Source of the DNA: Bacteroidales bacterium
GTDB lineage: Bacteria; Bacteroidota; Bacteroidia; Bacteroidales; WCHB1-69
Length of the DNA stretch: 64,000 bases
NCBI GenBank assembly: GCA_017395245.1
Contig: JAFPVR010000001.1
Coordinates: 1 to 64,000 of the forward strand
Reading direction: 5' to 3'
Shown here: positions 9,528-19,084 of the stretch, piece by piece
Position numbering within the stretch: the stretch's first letter is position 1
Layout: every line of letters begins with the position of its first letter
Notes under the pieces: model-generated
Database searches by the model: none
Seen by the model: the letters and a program-made list of their open reading frames with translations, nothing else
What the model was told of the DNA's origin: nothing
Translations under genes and position numbers: made by a program

Positions 9528-9616
9528 CAACTAAAAAAACATATTTACATTTTGATGAAATGCCGGACTTTTTTATCATAAGAAAACTTTAATAATCCAT
9601 TAAAAACCAAATCATT

Positions 9617-10303
9617 ATGTTTCATCGCACCAATCTGACATTCAGCGAAAAATTGCAACGCCGAGGTTATACATCCAATATTGTCCTGCTCCATTCCGCA
9701 GACTCAAAGCCACACACCGTAGAAGACATCCATAAGGTTCACCAAAAAAAATATGGCATGGCGGGCATCGCCTACCATTATTTCATTAGTAAGGATGGAG
9801 AAATCTATGAAGGAAGACCACATGACACCAAAGGTGCTTTCCTAAAAGAATACAACAGCGATTCTGTTGGAGTGTGTTTCGAGGGTGACTTCAACAAGGA
9901 AAAAATGAATGAACAACAAATTGACACATCCATCATGCTGCTCGGTTTGCTGAGTCTGGCTTACGAAACGGATTCCCTAATCCCATATTGGAAATGCAAA
10001 AAAGAATGGGGTGACCCAGGTTTGAATTTTCCTTTCGACTACATCTACCAAAAAGTGGATGAATGTAAGAGTCAATTTAGAAGTATGTTCGGAGAACACT
10101 GGGGCGAAACCGAAGATGAATATTTCGTTCCTGATTATGAATGGCGACACATGCACGACAATTTGGGTTATGAGGAGGAAGAGTGGCATCGGCACAACGC
10201 CCCTGCCTATCCCATACACATGGGCAATTTCAACTACTTCAAGATCCTCAATCTTCTGAACGATATTGAGAAAGATTACTATTGGGAGAAAGAAGACGAC
10301 TGA
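9617..10303 (+). CDS. Amidase_2/PGRP-fold protein without signal peptide
   Basis: The N-terminal 145 residues match the N-acetylmuramoyl-L-alanine amidase/peptidoglycan-recognition fold: VLLHSAD (His26), GIAYHYFISKDGEIYEGR (about 50-67), then SVGVCFEGDF (about 83-92). In active enzymes zinc is held by the first His, a later His and a Cys near the end of the domain. Here the place of the HxD...CPG motif reads KCKKEWGDPG (127-136), so the later His and the Cys appear lost. The C-terminal 80 residues are acidic and unrecognised. There is no signal peptide, so the protein should stay in the cytoplasm unless exported another way. It may bind peptidoglycan-like ligands rather than cut them. Confidence 0.65.
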   Translation: MFHRTNLTFSEKLQRRGYTSNIVLLHSADSKPHTVEDIHKVHQKKYGMAGIAYHYFISKDGEIYEGRPHDTKGAFLKEYNSDSVGVCFEGDFNKEKMNEQQIDTSIMLLGLLSLAYETDSLIPYWKCKKEWGDPGLNFPFDYIYQKVDECKSQFRSMFGEHWGETEDEYFVPDYEWRHMHDNLGYEEEEWHRHNAPAYPIHMGNFNYFKILNLLNDIEKDYYWEKEDD

Positions 10304-10473
10304 TTGTACGAACACCCAAACCTTCCGTAACTTCAGCCGCTATACAACCCCTCGAAATAACCCTCAAACGACCATACAAAAAAACGACTATACGATAGAA
10401 ATACTTTACGCGGGACACCTTTCTTATCAACAGCTAAAATTGAAAGGAATTTACGGAATTAAAGAATTATGTT

Positions 10474-10494
10474 ATTGAGTCCGCTTTAAAAAGT
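10474..10494 (+). repeat. Left terminal inverted repeat of the IS1182 element
   Basis: These 21 bases, containing GAGTCCGCTTTAAAAAGT, are the exact reverse complement of the right repeat at 12250-12270. Confidence 0.85.
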
Positions 10495-10537
10495 AAATTT
10501 TATCGGTCGGGGATGTCGGAGATATTTGATTTTTTTG

Positions 10538-10545
10538 TATATTTG
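10538..10545 (+). promoter_or_regulatory. Likely -7 box of the transposase promoter
   Basis: TATATTTG fits the Bacteroidetes -7 consensus TAnnTTTG and lies 25 bases before the transposase ATG. No good -33 TTTG at standard spacing was found. Confidence 0.45.
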
Positions 10546-10569
10546 CGGTGTAAATCAATGACTTGAGAT

Positions 10570-12225
10570 ATGTTCCAAAAGAGCGAAACGAGTTCACAGC
10601 TTGACATGTTCACCTCCCCGGAGATGCGCCTCTGCAAACGAGCCTCCAAGAAGTACAGCGACCCGAAGGCTTGGCAGAATCAATTCTACAGCCTTATAAC
10701 CTCCAAAATAGACGAAAGTCCGTTCGAAGCCCTTTTCCCCGAAGGCAAGAAAAGCGGTCGCCCTAACGCGCCCATTCGTGTGCTGGTCGGCATGTCGGCC
10801 CTGAAGGAGGGGTTCGGCTGCAGCGATGCGGAGCTGTTCGAGAAATGCGACTTTGACATGCTGACCCGCAGGGCACTTGGATTGGAGAACATCAGCGATG
10901 CAGCCCCGTCCATTGACACGTGGTATCTGTTCCGCCGCCGCATCTATGCTCACCAGGAGGAAACGGGCATCGACCTGATGCAGCAGGTGTTCGAGCAGGT
11001 CACCGGGGAGCAGGTCCGGACGTTGGAGATATCCGGCAAATGCGTCCGCATGGACAGCAAGCTCATCGGGAGCAACATCGCCCGCCAGTCGCGTTATGAG
11101 TTGATACACAGCACGCTGGTGAAGTTTCTCAGGAACTGTGCGCTTGGCGGTCTCCCGAAAGAGCTGCGCGAGCAGGCGGAAGCCTACTTGACAGAGGACC
11201 CCTCCAAGACGGTCTATCGTTCAGATGCCGAAACACTGCAGAGTCGTCTGCAGACCATCGGAGAACACATCCACGCGCTCCTGCAGCAGTTTCCCGAGGG
11301 CTTTGCCGCCTGCGGGCTTCTCGCCCGTGTCTTCAAGGAACAGTATGTCATTGGCGAGGACGGTCGGGTGCAACTGCGCGACAAGAAGACCATATCCGCG
11401 AACAGCGTGCAAAACCCCAACGACCCCGAAGCCAGCTTCCGCGACAAGCACGGCCAAAAGGTGCAGGGTTACGTGACCAATATCACGGAGACCGTGGAGG
11501 AGGGCAAGCCCAGCATCATCACCTCGGTGCAGGTGGAGACGGCGACATTCGCGGACTGCCATTTCGTTGAACAGGCGGTCGGGAACAGCGAGAGGGTCAC
11601 AGGGGAGACGGTCGAGCACCTGTATGCCGACGGAGCCTACCAAAGCCCCGAAAACCGCAAGTTTGCGGAGGGGCATGGGGAAATGAGCCTGAAAACCGGC
11701 AAGATGCAGGGCGGTGCCCGCTGGGAACTCATACCGCATGAGCATGATGACGGTCTAACCGTCAGGGAAATCGCCACAGGAAAGACATACGAGGCCGTCA
11801 AAGCCAAGACCGCGCAAGGCAAACGCAAGCGGTGGCGGATACCGTGGAACAACAAGGCCGGGTGGCGCTATTTCGAGGACAAGGGCATAGAGGCTTACAA
11901 GTTACGGAAGCAAATAGAGAGCCTGCCGCCCGAAGAGCAACACAAGCGGAACAACGTCGAGGCCGCCATGTTCCAATACAGTTTCCACACGCGCAACGGC
12001 AAGACTCGTTATCGGGGCTTGTTCAAGCACCGCATGCACGCATACGCCCGTTCGATGTGGATGAACCTCCGAAGGGTGATTCTGTTCCAGTTGGCGGAGA
12101 CCAAAAACGCCATTTTGGCCTTCTTTCCGCCTCTTTGGGAGATGTTTGGCCGATCGAAGACAGGTTGGGAAGTTTTCCCAACTATGGCGGCACTTATTCA
12201 GACATCAAGAAAAACGGCGGCGTAG
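10570..12225 (+). CDS. IS1182-family transposase
   Basis: A 551-residue DDE transposase with the N-terminal InsH/DUF772-type region (RPNAPIRVLVGMSALKEG, about 66-83), a first acidic residue in RMDSKLIGSN (about 159-168), a second in YADGAYQSPENRK (about 353-365), and a conserved C-terminal region with NNVEAAMFQYSFH whose E completes the triad. Length and motif order fit IS1182 elements. The frame is intact from ATG to stop, so the element may still be mobile. Confidence 0.85.
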   Translation: MFQKSETSSQLDMFTSPEMRLCKRASKKYSDPKAWQNQFYSLITSKIDESPFEALFPEGKKSGRPNAPIRVLVGMSALKEGFGCSDAELFEKCDFDMLTRRALGLENISDAAPSIDTWYLFRRRIYAHQEETGIDLMQQVFEQVTGEQVRTLEISGKCVRMDSKLIGSNIARQSRYELIHSTLVKFLRNCALGGLPKELREQAEAYLTEDPSKTVYRSDAETLQSRLQTIGEHIHALLQQFPEGFAACGLLARVFKEQYVIGEDGRVQLRDKKTISANSVQNPNDPEASFRDKHGQKVQGYVTNITETVEEGKPSIITSVQVETATFADCHFVEQAVGNSERVTGETVEHLYADGAYQSPENRKFAEGHGEMSLKTGKMQGGARWELIPHEHDDGLTVREIATGKTYEAVKAKTAQGKRKRWRIPWNNKAGWRYFEDKGIEAYKLRKQIESLPPEEQHKRNNVEAAMFQYSFHTRNGKTRYRGLFKHRMHAYARSMWMNLRRVILFQLAETKNAILAFFPPLWEMFGRSKTGWEVFPTMAALIQTSRKTAA

Positions 12226-12249
12226 CCTATTGGCTTCTTGAAAGAGAGC

Positions 12250-12270
12250 ACTTTTTAAAGCGGACTCAAT
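12250..12270 (+). repeat. Right terminal inverted repeat of the IS1182 element
   Basis: Exact 21-base reverse complement of the left end at 10474-10494. It ends 26 bases before the ATG of the giant STAND-like gene, so the element's insertion replaced or separated whatever promoter that gene had. Confidence 0.85.
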
Positions 12271-12296
12271 TAATAAAATCACAGAAGAAAAAAACA

Positions 12297-15200
12297 ATGG
12301 ATAAAACAAGAAGAAATCACCAACATCAAATTTTCGTGGCATCATCGTTAGAACTTCAAGACAAACGTGATGCCGTAACAGAAGCCGTCGCTGAATATAA
12401 CAAAAACCATCCAGGAACCTATTCCTGTATAAGGTATGAAAAAGATATAACCCAGTGTCTTGACAAAAAGAGCGCACAACGTGAGGTCAACAATTTTCTC
12501 GTCAAATCGCCCATATTTTTCCTTATTGCAGAACAAAACAAAATCAAAGAAAAGTCGGAAAAGGAATTTGAGTTGGCTTTGGAACATTTTCGCAACGAAG
12601 AGCTGCCTCGTTTCATTTTCATTTTCAATAGCGGAACCGAGAAGGATATTCTTACGGAAAAAGGCGAGAATTTATTGAAAAAGTATGGTCTAAACGACTA
12701 CAGGATTGATTCACACGGCGAATTAATAACATATCCCCAAGTGTACTATATCCCCTTTTCCGACACAACAGGATTAAAGGACAGAATATTGGAGCAGTTG
12801 GAACGTCTGCCGAAGAGGTTGCCCCCAACAAAAGCAAAACTTGGCAGCCAATTGGTGAAAGAGGATTTCTACACCGACCACAACCGTTTAGACAAGTTCC
12901 CTACGCACTATTACCCTAGGCCCGCTGTTGACGATATGATCTGTGAAAGGATGAAAAACCAACGAGTGATTCTCGTTACGGGACACTCGCTTAGTGGTAA
13001 GACACGTAGCGTGATGGAGGCCCTGCGAGAGGTGAACGACGGTTGGGTGTATGTAATAGGCGACAGAAGGGACGAATTAGTAAAAGAACTGGAAATATTG
13101 AGAAAACACCTGCGTGTGGACAGTCACGTGAAGCTGTATATTGAGATAGACAACCTCGACCAACTTATTACCGAAGAAGCATTTCGAGAACCGTTGAAGG
13201 ACCTTGTTAACATGGTAATGACTGATAACTGCTATGACACGATTGTAGCCACCGCCTCTAATTCCAAAACGGTCGAAAACGCCCTTTCTTTGGATAAAAA
13301 CAACAACAATTTCTCCCAAATTGTCATACCGCCACTGTCAGTAACAGAATACCACACTGCCATTGCATGGTTCAAGTCCTGCGGAGATACAATTGTGACT
13401 GACCGGAACAAGGGCTATCTACAAATCGGAGCATTATTTGTTGACCTTTCCGAATTGGAAACACTATATCGTAACTTTTTGGAAACGGACACTGTTGTAC
13501 GCCTAGCACTGCTGAAAGCAATCAAGGCCCAATCGATATGGCGTGACGATGCTTTCGGCGACAAAAATTTGCTGAAAAGTATGACCAACTATTTCGCGCA
13601 AAACGGGCAAAACGAACCTCGTATTTTTAATCCAGCCGTCTATCAGGATGCTATAAGTGCATTATGTGAACGCGGAAAGATGGGCGTAACAAAATTGGAG
13701 AAGGACAATCACGGGGCTTTGTTCAATAAACAATTGCACATCGAAGAGTATGTTTACCAGTATGTCATCGGATATGATGGCAAACCCACTGAAAGCGTTC
13801 TCGATGACGATGATCAGGTTGAACTGGAAAAAGGGCTCATCCTGGACATTATCAGCTACTGCATTGACCAGCAAATAAAAGTACCTCAAAGTTCGGTAGG
13901 TAAGGAATCGCTTACACGGCAGGTATCACGCATTATGCGCCGATGCGACCACCCGATTGATGTGGTGCCCTGGCTCTTCAATATGTGGCGGAATGGGAAC
14001 GAGGACACTATAGAAAATGCATTAAAAGAAGACCGAGAAAAATGCGAGGGAAGTAAAGAAGGCAAAGAGGATCATTTCTATGCAGGCATCGTCAAAGTAT
14101 ATCTCTCGATAATGACCAAGTATGAAAAATCATTCAACTTGGATTCTTCCTTAAACGTGTATGATAATGTACCCGAAAAATTTCGCAAAGACGAGCTCTT
14201 TGCGAAGCTTATACGTGTGGCTAACTGTCCAGAAGAAAGGAAGAGGATTTGTAATCATCCAGACTATAAAGAGTTTCAAAATAAGCCCGTTTCAGTAATT
14301 GCGGAAATGGATTGGTACGATGATTACGACAAGGACAAAGAGCTGTTTGACAGAGTCACAAATCCATGTTCAGGAAAGAACGACATTCAAATAGCAGTAA
14401 TGATGCTCAGCACGAATGGAAAACCATACGACATCTTCTTCTATGGTCATCTACTGCGCGAATTGGCCAAAAAGGTGCATACCAAAAAAGACTTTGACGA
14501 TTTGGTCTCTTTGTTGCGCAAAAATTATGTCTGCCTGCTATCCGACCGAAAACTGCTGGAAAAAATCAAAAATCAGGAGGTCATAATAAACGAAAACAAT
14601 TTAACCTTGATTGACTTGTTCTCGGCCTTGGGAATGTGGTATTCCTCCCAGTGTGTGATGAACGTCTTTGGCGAAAACCTCCAATCATGCGAGAAGTTAG
14701 AGCAGGATCTGCTTCACTGCTTGAAACAAACGTTGGACAACAAGCTCACCACTGAACTGCAAATGAGAATGATAGTAAGTACACTATGCGAGAAACTAAT
14801 CAGAGGCATTGCAAAAAACAGCGATTACGAAGACGTGTATGATGTGTTGTTCGCCCCTCTGGAAATAGATCATCCGAATAGGAGAGAACAAAAGATTATT
14901 TTCCGCAACGTGTACACCTATACGGCTATGATGGAATGCCGGAACACAGATGTCCAAACATCCATGAATCTGTTCACAAACGACTTACGTCGTCATGCGG
15001 AAGACAGAGACAACCCATTGTCTATTACCTCTTACACTCTAAACAGGATGCTATCCAAATGCTATAACGAGAAGAGCACCTATATAGACCAAATCAACAA
15101 CTTATACAATCAACTGGGGCTGAAACGTGATATCTTCACCTACAACGTTCTCATCAATACTGCCCGCAACTTGCCGTCAGTCTATAAAATACTTGAGACC

Positions 15201-18200
15201 ATCAAAGAGGAAAACTTAACCCCCGATCTCTACACCTACCTAAACATACTGCGAAACAATGACATTGACTTCCAAGAGGCAATACGATTCCTTTATAACA
15301 GTGATTGTATTATAGAAGGTTGCTCTCTTTCTGGGAATTCACCCGACATCTTTTCGCATATAACACCAGGAGAACAAATACGACAGAATCTCCACTCGAT
15401 GAAACAGGCATGGATCAGTTTGTTTAGAAAAAATGCAAGAGAAGATCGAGACAAAAAAAACTTGGAGCATTGCCTCGAACATCTTAGGGAAAAACATGCC
15501 GAATTGTTGACTGATGGATATATTTACAATGTTTTGTTAGAAAACAACAGCTTTTTCCAAGATTTAAAGGAAGCCATTGACTACATTGAGAATACGTTGA
15601 TACCTCATGGCTTCAAGCCTGATGGCTACACAGCTGATGCACTACTGACGAGAGTGTATGCGTTGAAGGGCATCGATCAACTCGGTGCAATTGGCGCTTG
15701 GAACAATTTCATCATCAACCATCCGAACTGCCTCAACCAGACTATCATATCCCGGCGTATACAATTGTTCCGCAAACAGGGAGACACATTGACTCTTGTC
15801 TTTTTTGACGAGAACAAGAAACCCATATCTAAAGAAAGTTACTCCCCAATCCAGTATCTTAGACAAATGGTTTCCCTAAACTTTCCAATAGACGCTTCTG
15901 TTGTTCGTGATTTTTTGAAAATAAATAGTATAAAAAGCCGAAAGACCTATCAAGACATTGCTGAACAAATCCGCGTCCAAAATTATACGCCAACAGCGGA
16001 AGACATCCGTACTGTCAGGGAACTTATCCTACCTTATTGCGAAGATAACGAACTTCCGGAAGTATATAGCTATAGCCGTATGACAACTTTGGACTATAAC
16101 AAAAGCATCTCATGGAATTTCAAAGTCCTTCATCCTCGAAATGACACCAAAAACATCACCAGAAAAGAGGTCGAAGAAACTTTGAATAGACTCAGATGGG
16201 ATGATATCAACTCGGCTTTATGGGCTTTAACCGAAATATTGGACAAGTATGTCGAAAACAGGCGAGAGTCTTTGAATGGCAAGATGTGGAGCATAATAAC
16301 GAGTTTTTACAACCAATATATCGTTCCAAAATATGTTCCAACATCTTTCACCTTTACTCTTTTGGCAAAATCGCTCACCCAATTCAACAAACCTGAAGAT
16401 AGGAAATGGTTGTTTTGCCAATTAAAAAAATATTCGTCTAATATCATAGTAAGTCCGCACTTGTTAGGTGAATTGGCAAGAACCGTTACAACAGTAGATG
16501 CCCTTATTAAGCAGACGAAGGCCATCTGTAATCTCGGTTGTAAGCCGAACGCCCATACGGCCGACACCTACGTCTTCTGGCTGAACTGCAACCTCATGAA
16601 CTCCGACGAGGAACACGCAAAGCCTATATTGACAGACCTTATGCAATACATCCTTAGCGATGAAAGAGAAAGAGAGCTGACGCTGCTTCAAACAGAGGAA
16701 CGCAAATACCTTTTGTTAGACACCTACAAAGACTTGCACAATATTTCTGCAGTACTACTCCATACACTACTTTCCTTCAATTACAAAACCCAGATTTATC
16801 GAGATAAAACGGAACTTGCCGCCAAAATATCGGCAATTTGTTCGGATGACACCATCACAGGCTTGATGACTCGCCTTGTTGACGACAAAAATTTGCACGA
16901 CTACGTCCCGCTTTTTTTCAATAAGCGGCGCAACTACTCAACCAAAGTCCTTCGCTATCTTACGCAACAACTACCCCGTCACGATATCAATAAATACAAT
17001 GAGCTTATGAGGAAGTTTTATGAGTACAATTGCGCAATCCCCGAATCCGTTGTCCCCAATCTGCTCCAATGCCTTTCAGGCTACGATTGTGACGAGCAGA
17101 TAACAGAGGAATGGAAAAAGCAGATAACTGAAAAATTGAAAAAAGTCTATATCAATATCACTCAAAACTGGTTGAGACAAGGCGACTTGATTATGGAAAA
17201 ACAAAAAGTACCAGATCAATATAAGGACTGGTGCCATCCTTCGCTCAACTGTCTCGCCATCCATGATCTCTTTGACGAGAGAAAGCAGAACATCTATCCA
17301 ACTCTCATCAAATTATATAGTCTCTGTGACAACCTTGATTTAGACATAAACCGAAGTCAATTTAAGGCACTGCACAGGGCTGAGGAAATGTATGCCTACA
17401 GAATACGTGAATGGCAAATATGTTTGGAAGAACTTGCATCATTGCCGAAATTTTGGTGTTCCATTCGTCGGAGACCAAGTGAGGAACTCATTTTATCCAT
17501 TATCCGTGTATACCTCCAGCAACCTGCTCGAACTGCAAAATATATTGTAGACATATCCAGGTCACTAAGCTTTGCTCAAAAACACGAGAAGCCAATAACT
17601 CGCGTGTACTACAAATCGATAGGAGATTTCCAAAATAATATCGATTTCTACAAAGAGGTAACTACCGAAAAGTTGGAAAAAATCATGCCGCATCCGTTCA
17701 TAATTGACCTATGTTTCAGAATGGCAAGTCCCAAGAATTATTCCAAAAAAGAGAATGGGCAAACCAAGTCCAAGCAAAACACATTCATTGAGAAAATACA
17801 AAATAGGGAACTTGATTCGAAACAGATAGACAGTCTACCACCGCTGCTTATGTGCAGCAATTGGTATATGTCGGAAGATTTGGAAAAGATAATCAAAGAA
17901 AGGCTTATCAAGATGGGGTATATACATCTGATGCAATATATCAGTAAGCTTAAAGGTTATTACAAATCGAGGGATTTTTATCTTGAGCAAGCACTTAAAG
18001 GTGCTGAGACAATTTATACTGAAAAGGTAAGACAAATGCGTGTTCCACTAAAAGAGCTAAACACATTGGCAAATTTGTGGGAGGGCGTCAGAACTGTCAT
18101 TTCCACATGGAATCCTGACGCGGAACTTATCACAGTTATGATTGGCTTTTTCGGCCATATCCCAGATATAGCTACAAAACAAATTGTTTCAATCAAAAAG

Positions 18201-18572
18201 GATGCAGATAATGCTCAAGAAAAACATTATTATTGTTCCAAAAAAAATAATCTTCCTGTAATACGAATAAAATATGCCTCCTTGGTTGACCATCAAATAG
18301 ATTCTGCCACTTATATTCCAATAGAAAAAGACCGTGTTCTCCAAGCGATGCCTCATGACTATATCATCGGCTTGTGCCGTCGGATGTTCAATGAAATGAA
18401 TAAAACAGCTGACAAAAAGATAAAGTGGAATGAGAGCGAGTATATTAAACTTGTTGAAAGCGAAGCTATCTGCCAAGAACAATTGCGAAAGTTACCTTAT
18501 CTTTGGGTAAAGGCAAGAAACTGGATGCCTTCAGAAGATTTGCAAAAATTGGTCAACCAATGTGACAATTAG
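12297..18572 (+). CDS. Giant DUF4062/TIR-like, STAND-type NTPase with PPR-like repeats
   Basis: This 2091-residue protein is read from ATG 12297; a longer in-frame reading upstream runs through the insertion sequence and is not credible. Residues 1-150 start IFVASSLELQDKRDAV and continue with PIFFLIAEQ and SEKEFELAL, a pattern like the DUF4062/TIR-related effector fold. A P-loop NTPase follows: Walker A GHSLSGKT (229-236) and Walker B YIEIDNLD (about 281-288), resembling STAND-type regulators. The remaining 1500 residues look like alpha-helical repeats. Some match pentatricopeptide units, e.g. RDIFTYNVLI followed 32 residues later by PDLYTYLNIL (about 945-985), and FKPDGYTADALL and CKPNAHTADTYV further on. 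There is no signal peptide or membrane segment. It resembles an immune-type sensor: effector, switch ATPase and ligand-binding repeats. The role is inferred. Confidence 0.65.
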   Translation: MDKTRRNHQHQIFVASSLELQDKRDAVTEAVAEYNKNHPGTYSCIRYEKDITQCLDKKSAQREVNNFLVKSPIFFLIAEQNKIKEKSEKEFELALEHFRNEELPRFIFIFNSGTEKDILTEKGENLLKKYGLNDYRIDSHGELITYPQVYYIPFSDTTGLKDRILEQLERLPKRLPPTKAKLGSQLVKEDFYTDHNRLDKFPTHYYPRPAVDDMICERMKNQRVILVTGHSLSGKTRSVMEALREVNDGWVYVIGDRRDELVKELEILRKHLRVDSHVKLYIEIDNLDQLITEEAFREPLKDLVNMVMTDNCYDTIVATASNSKTVENALSLDKNNNNFSQIVIPPLSVTEYHTAIAWFKSCGDTIVTDRNKGYLQIGALFVDLSELETLYRNFLETDTVVRLALLKAIKAQSIWRDDAFGDKNLLKSMTNYFAQNGQNEPRIFNPAVYQDAISALCERGKMGVTKLEKDNHGALFNKQLHIEEYVYQYVIGYDGKPTESVLDDDDQVELEKGLILDIISYCIDQQIKVPQSSVGKESLTRQVSRIMRRCDHPIDVVPWLFNMWRNGNEDTIENALKEDREKCEGSKEGKEDHFYAGIVKVYLSIMTKYEKSFNLDSSLNVYDNVPEKFRKDELFAKLIRVANCPEERKRICNHPDYKEFQNKPVSVIAEMDWYDDYDKDKELFDRVTNPCSGKNDIQIAVMMLSTNGKPYDIFFYGHLLRELAKKVHTKKDFDDLVSLLRKNYVCLLSDRKLLEKIKNQEVIINENNLTLIDLFSALGMWYSSQCVMNVFGENLQSCEKLEQDLLHCLKQTLDNKLTTELQMRMIVSTLCEKLIRGIAKNSDYEDVYDVLFAPLEIDHPNRREQKIIFRNVYTYTAMMECRNTDVQTSMNLFTNDLRRHAEDRDNPLSITSYTLNRMLSKCYNEKSTYIDQINNLYNQLGLKRDIFTYNVLINTARNLPSVYKILETIKEENLTPDLYTYLNILRNNDIDFQEAIRFLYNSDCIIEGCSLSGNSPDIFSHITPGEQIRQNLHSMKQAWISLFRKNAREDRDKKNLEHCLEHLREKHAELLTDGYIYNVLLENNSFFQDLKEAIDYIENTLIPHGFKPDGYTADALLTRVYALKGIDQLGAIGAWNNFIINHPNCLNQTIISRRIQLFRKQGDTLTLVFFDENKKPISKESYSPIQYLRQMVSLNFPIDASVVRDFLKINSIKSRKTYQDIAEQIRVQNYTPTAEDIRTVRELILPYCEDNELPEVYSYSRMTTLDYNKSISWNFKVLHPRNDTKNITRKEVEETLNRLRWDDINSALWALTEILDKYVENRRESLNGKMWSIITSFYNQYIVPKYVPTSFTFTLLAKSLTQFNKPEDRKWLFCQLKKYSSNIIVSPHLLGELARTVTTVDALIKQTKAICNLGCKPNAHTADTYVFWLNCNLMNSDEEHAKPILTDLMQYILSDERERELTLLQTEERKYLLLDTYKDLHNISAVLLHTLLSFNYKTQIYRDKTELAAKISAICSDDTITGLMTRLVDDKNLHDYVPLFFNKRRNYSTKVLRYLTQQLPRHDINKYNELMRKFYEYNCAIPESVVPNLLQCLSGYDCDEQITEEWKKQITEKLKKVYINITQNWLRQGDLIMEKQKVPDQYKDWCHPSLNCLAIHDLFDERKQNIYPTLIKLYSLCDNLDLDINRSQFKALHRAEEMYAYRIREWQICLEELASLPKFWCSIRRRPSEELILSIIRVYLQQPARTAKYIVDISRSLSFAQKHEKPITRVYYKSIGDFQNNIDFYKEVTTEKLEKIMPHPFIIDLCFRMASPKNYSKKENGQTKSKQNTFIEKIQNRELDSKQIDSLPPLLMCSNWYMSEDLEKIIKERLIKMGYIHLMQYISKLKGYYKSRDFYLEQALKGAETIYTEKVRQMRVPLKELNTLANLWEGVRTVISTWNPDAELITVMIGFFGHIPDIATKQIVSIKKDADNAQEKHYYCSKKNNLPVIRIKYASLVDHQIDSATYIPIEKDRVLQAMPHDYIIGLCRRMFNEMNKTADKKIKWNESEYIKLVESEAICQEQLRKLPYLWVKARNWMPSEDLQKLVNQCDN

Positions 18573-18717
18573 AATTAAATATCTTTATACAATTAGAAAA
18601 CCAACCTTATTCTCTAAAGCAGTAAGAAAGGGCCAGACCAACAAGTAACTGAGAAGGAAAAAGACAGACATAAGGTTGTAAGAATATGGGATAAGGGGAT
18701 GCTGTGACAAATTTGTC

Positions 18718-18725
18718 TACCTTTG
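18718..18725 (+). promoter_or_regulatory. Likely -7 box upstream of a decayed gene
   Basis: TACCTTTG matches TAnnTTTG and lies 28 bases before an ATG at 18753 that opens only a short, broken reading frame. Confidence 0.4.
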
Positions 18726-18752
18726 CCAATTGAAATAATAATCACTAATCCT

Positions 18753-18981
18753 ATGCAAACGCTGAATCCCGCCATTCTCATCACCCACGGCAGTGACACG
18801 CTCGCATGGCACTGCTTTCATGAAGGTGGTGGAGTGGCTGTTCCTGTCGGGCATGAAGTTCCGCACGCACAAGAGCCGGAGGAAATACGAGGAATTGAGA
18901 GGCGTGGCTTTCGACAGGAGGGATTTGCTGATTGATTATACGTTTGAAGAGAGTTTGGGATTCGCCCACAATACGCTGTGA
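18753..18981 (+). pseudogene. Decayed gene fragment, family not recognised
   Basis: From the ATG at 18753 the frame encodes MQTLNPAILITHGSDTLAW, after which coding character seems to continue in another frame as FMKVVEWLFLSGMKFRTHK through LLIDYTFEESLGF to a stop at 18981. The switch near 18810 suggests one frameshift in a gene of about 75 codons, or the scrap of a longer one. ITHGSDT recalls the asparaginase active-site motif, but the rest does not fit. The 180 bases before it (18573-18752) hold only the promoter-like box. Confidence 0.3.
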
Positions 18982-19084
18982 TTCAATGATTATACAATAA
19001 CCAGTTAGAATCAAGCCAACTATACCAATGGATAAGAATAATGTCCGCCTTTTTGAAACCTCAGGATTGAACCAGAATATTGTT

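Larger units (their letters stand above)
10474..12270 (+). mobile_element. IS1182-family insertion sequence, apparently complete
   Basis: An element of about 1.8 kb bounded by perfect 21-bp inverted repeats (10474-10494 and 12250-12270) and holding a single intact transposase gene. It sits between the amidase-fold gene and the giant STAND-like gene, whose ATG lies only 27 bases beyond the right repeat. No clear target duplication is visible at the flanks. Its GC content is higher than that of the AT-rich flanks, consistent with separate origin. Confidence 0.8.

Noticed and set aside
11832..12296. Extension of the giant STAND gene back into the insertion sequence.
   Set aside because: The extra 155 residues run through the transposase in another frame and cross its terminal repeat; the first credible start is ATG 12297.
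18753..18981. Asparaginase fragment, because of ITHGSDT.
   Set aside because: Only that short motif fits; the following residues show no further similarity to asparaginases.
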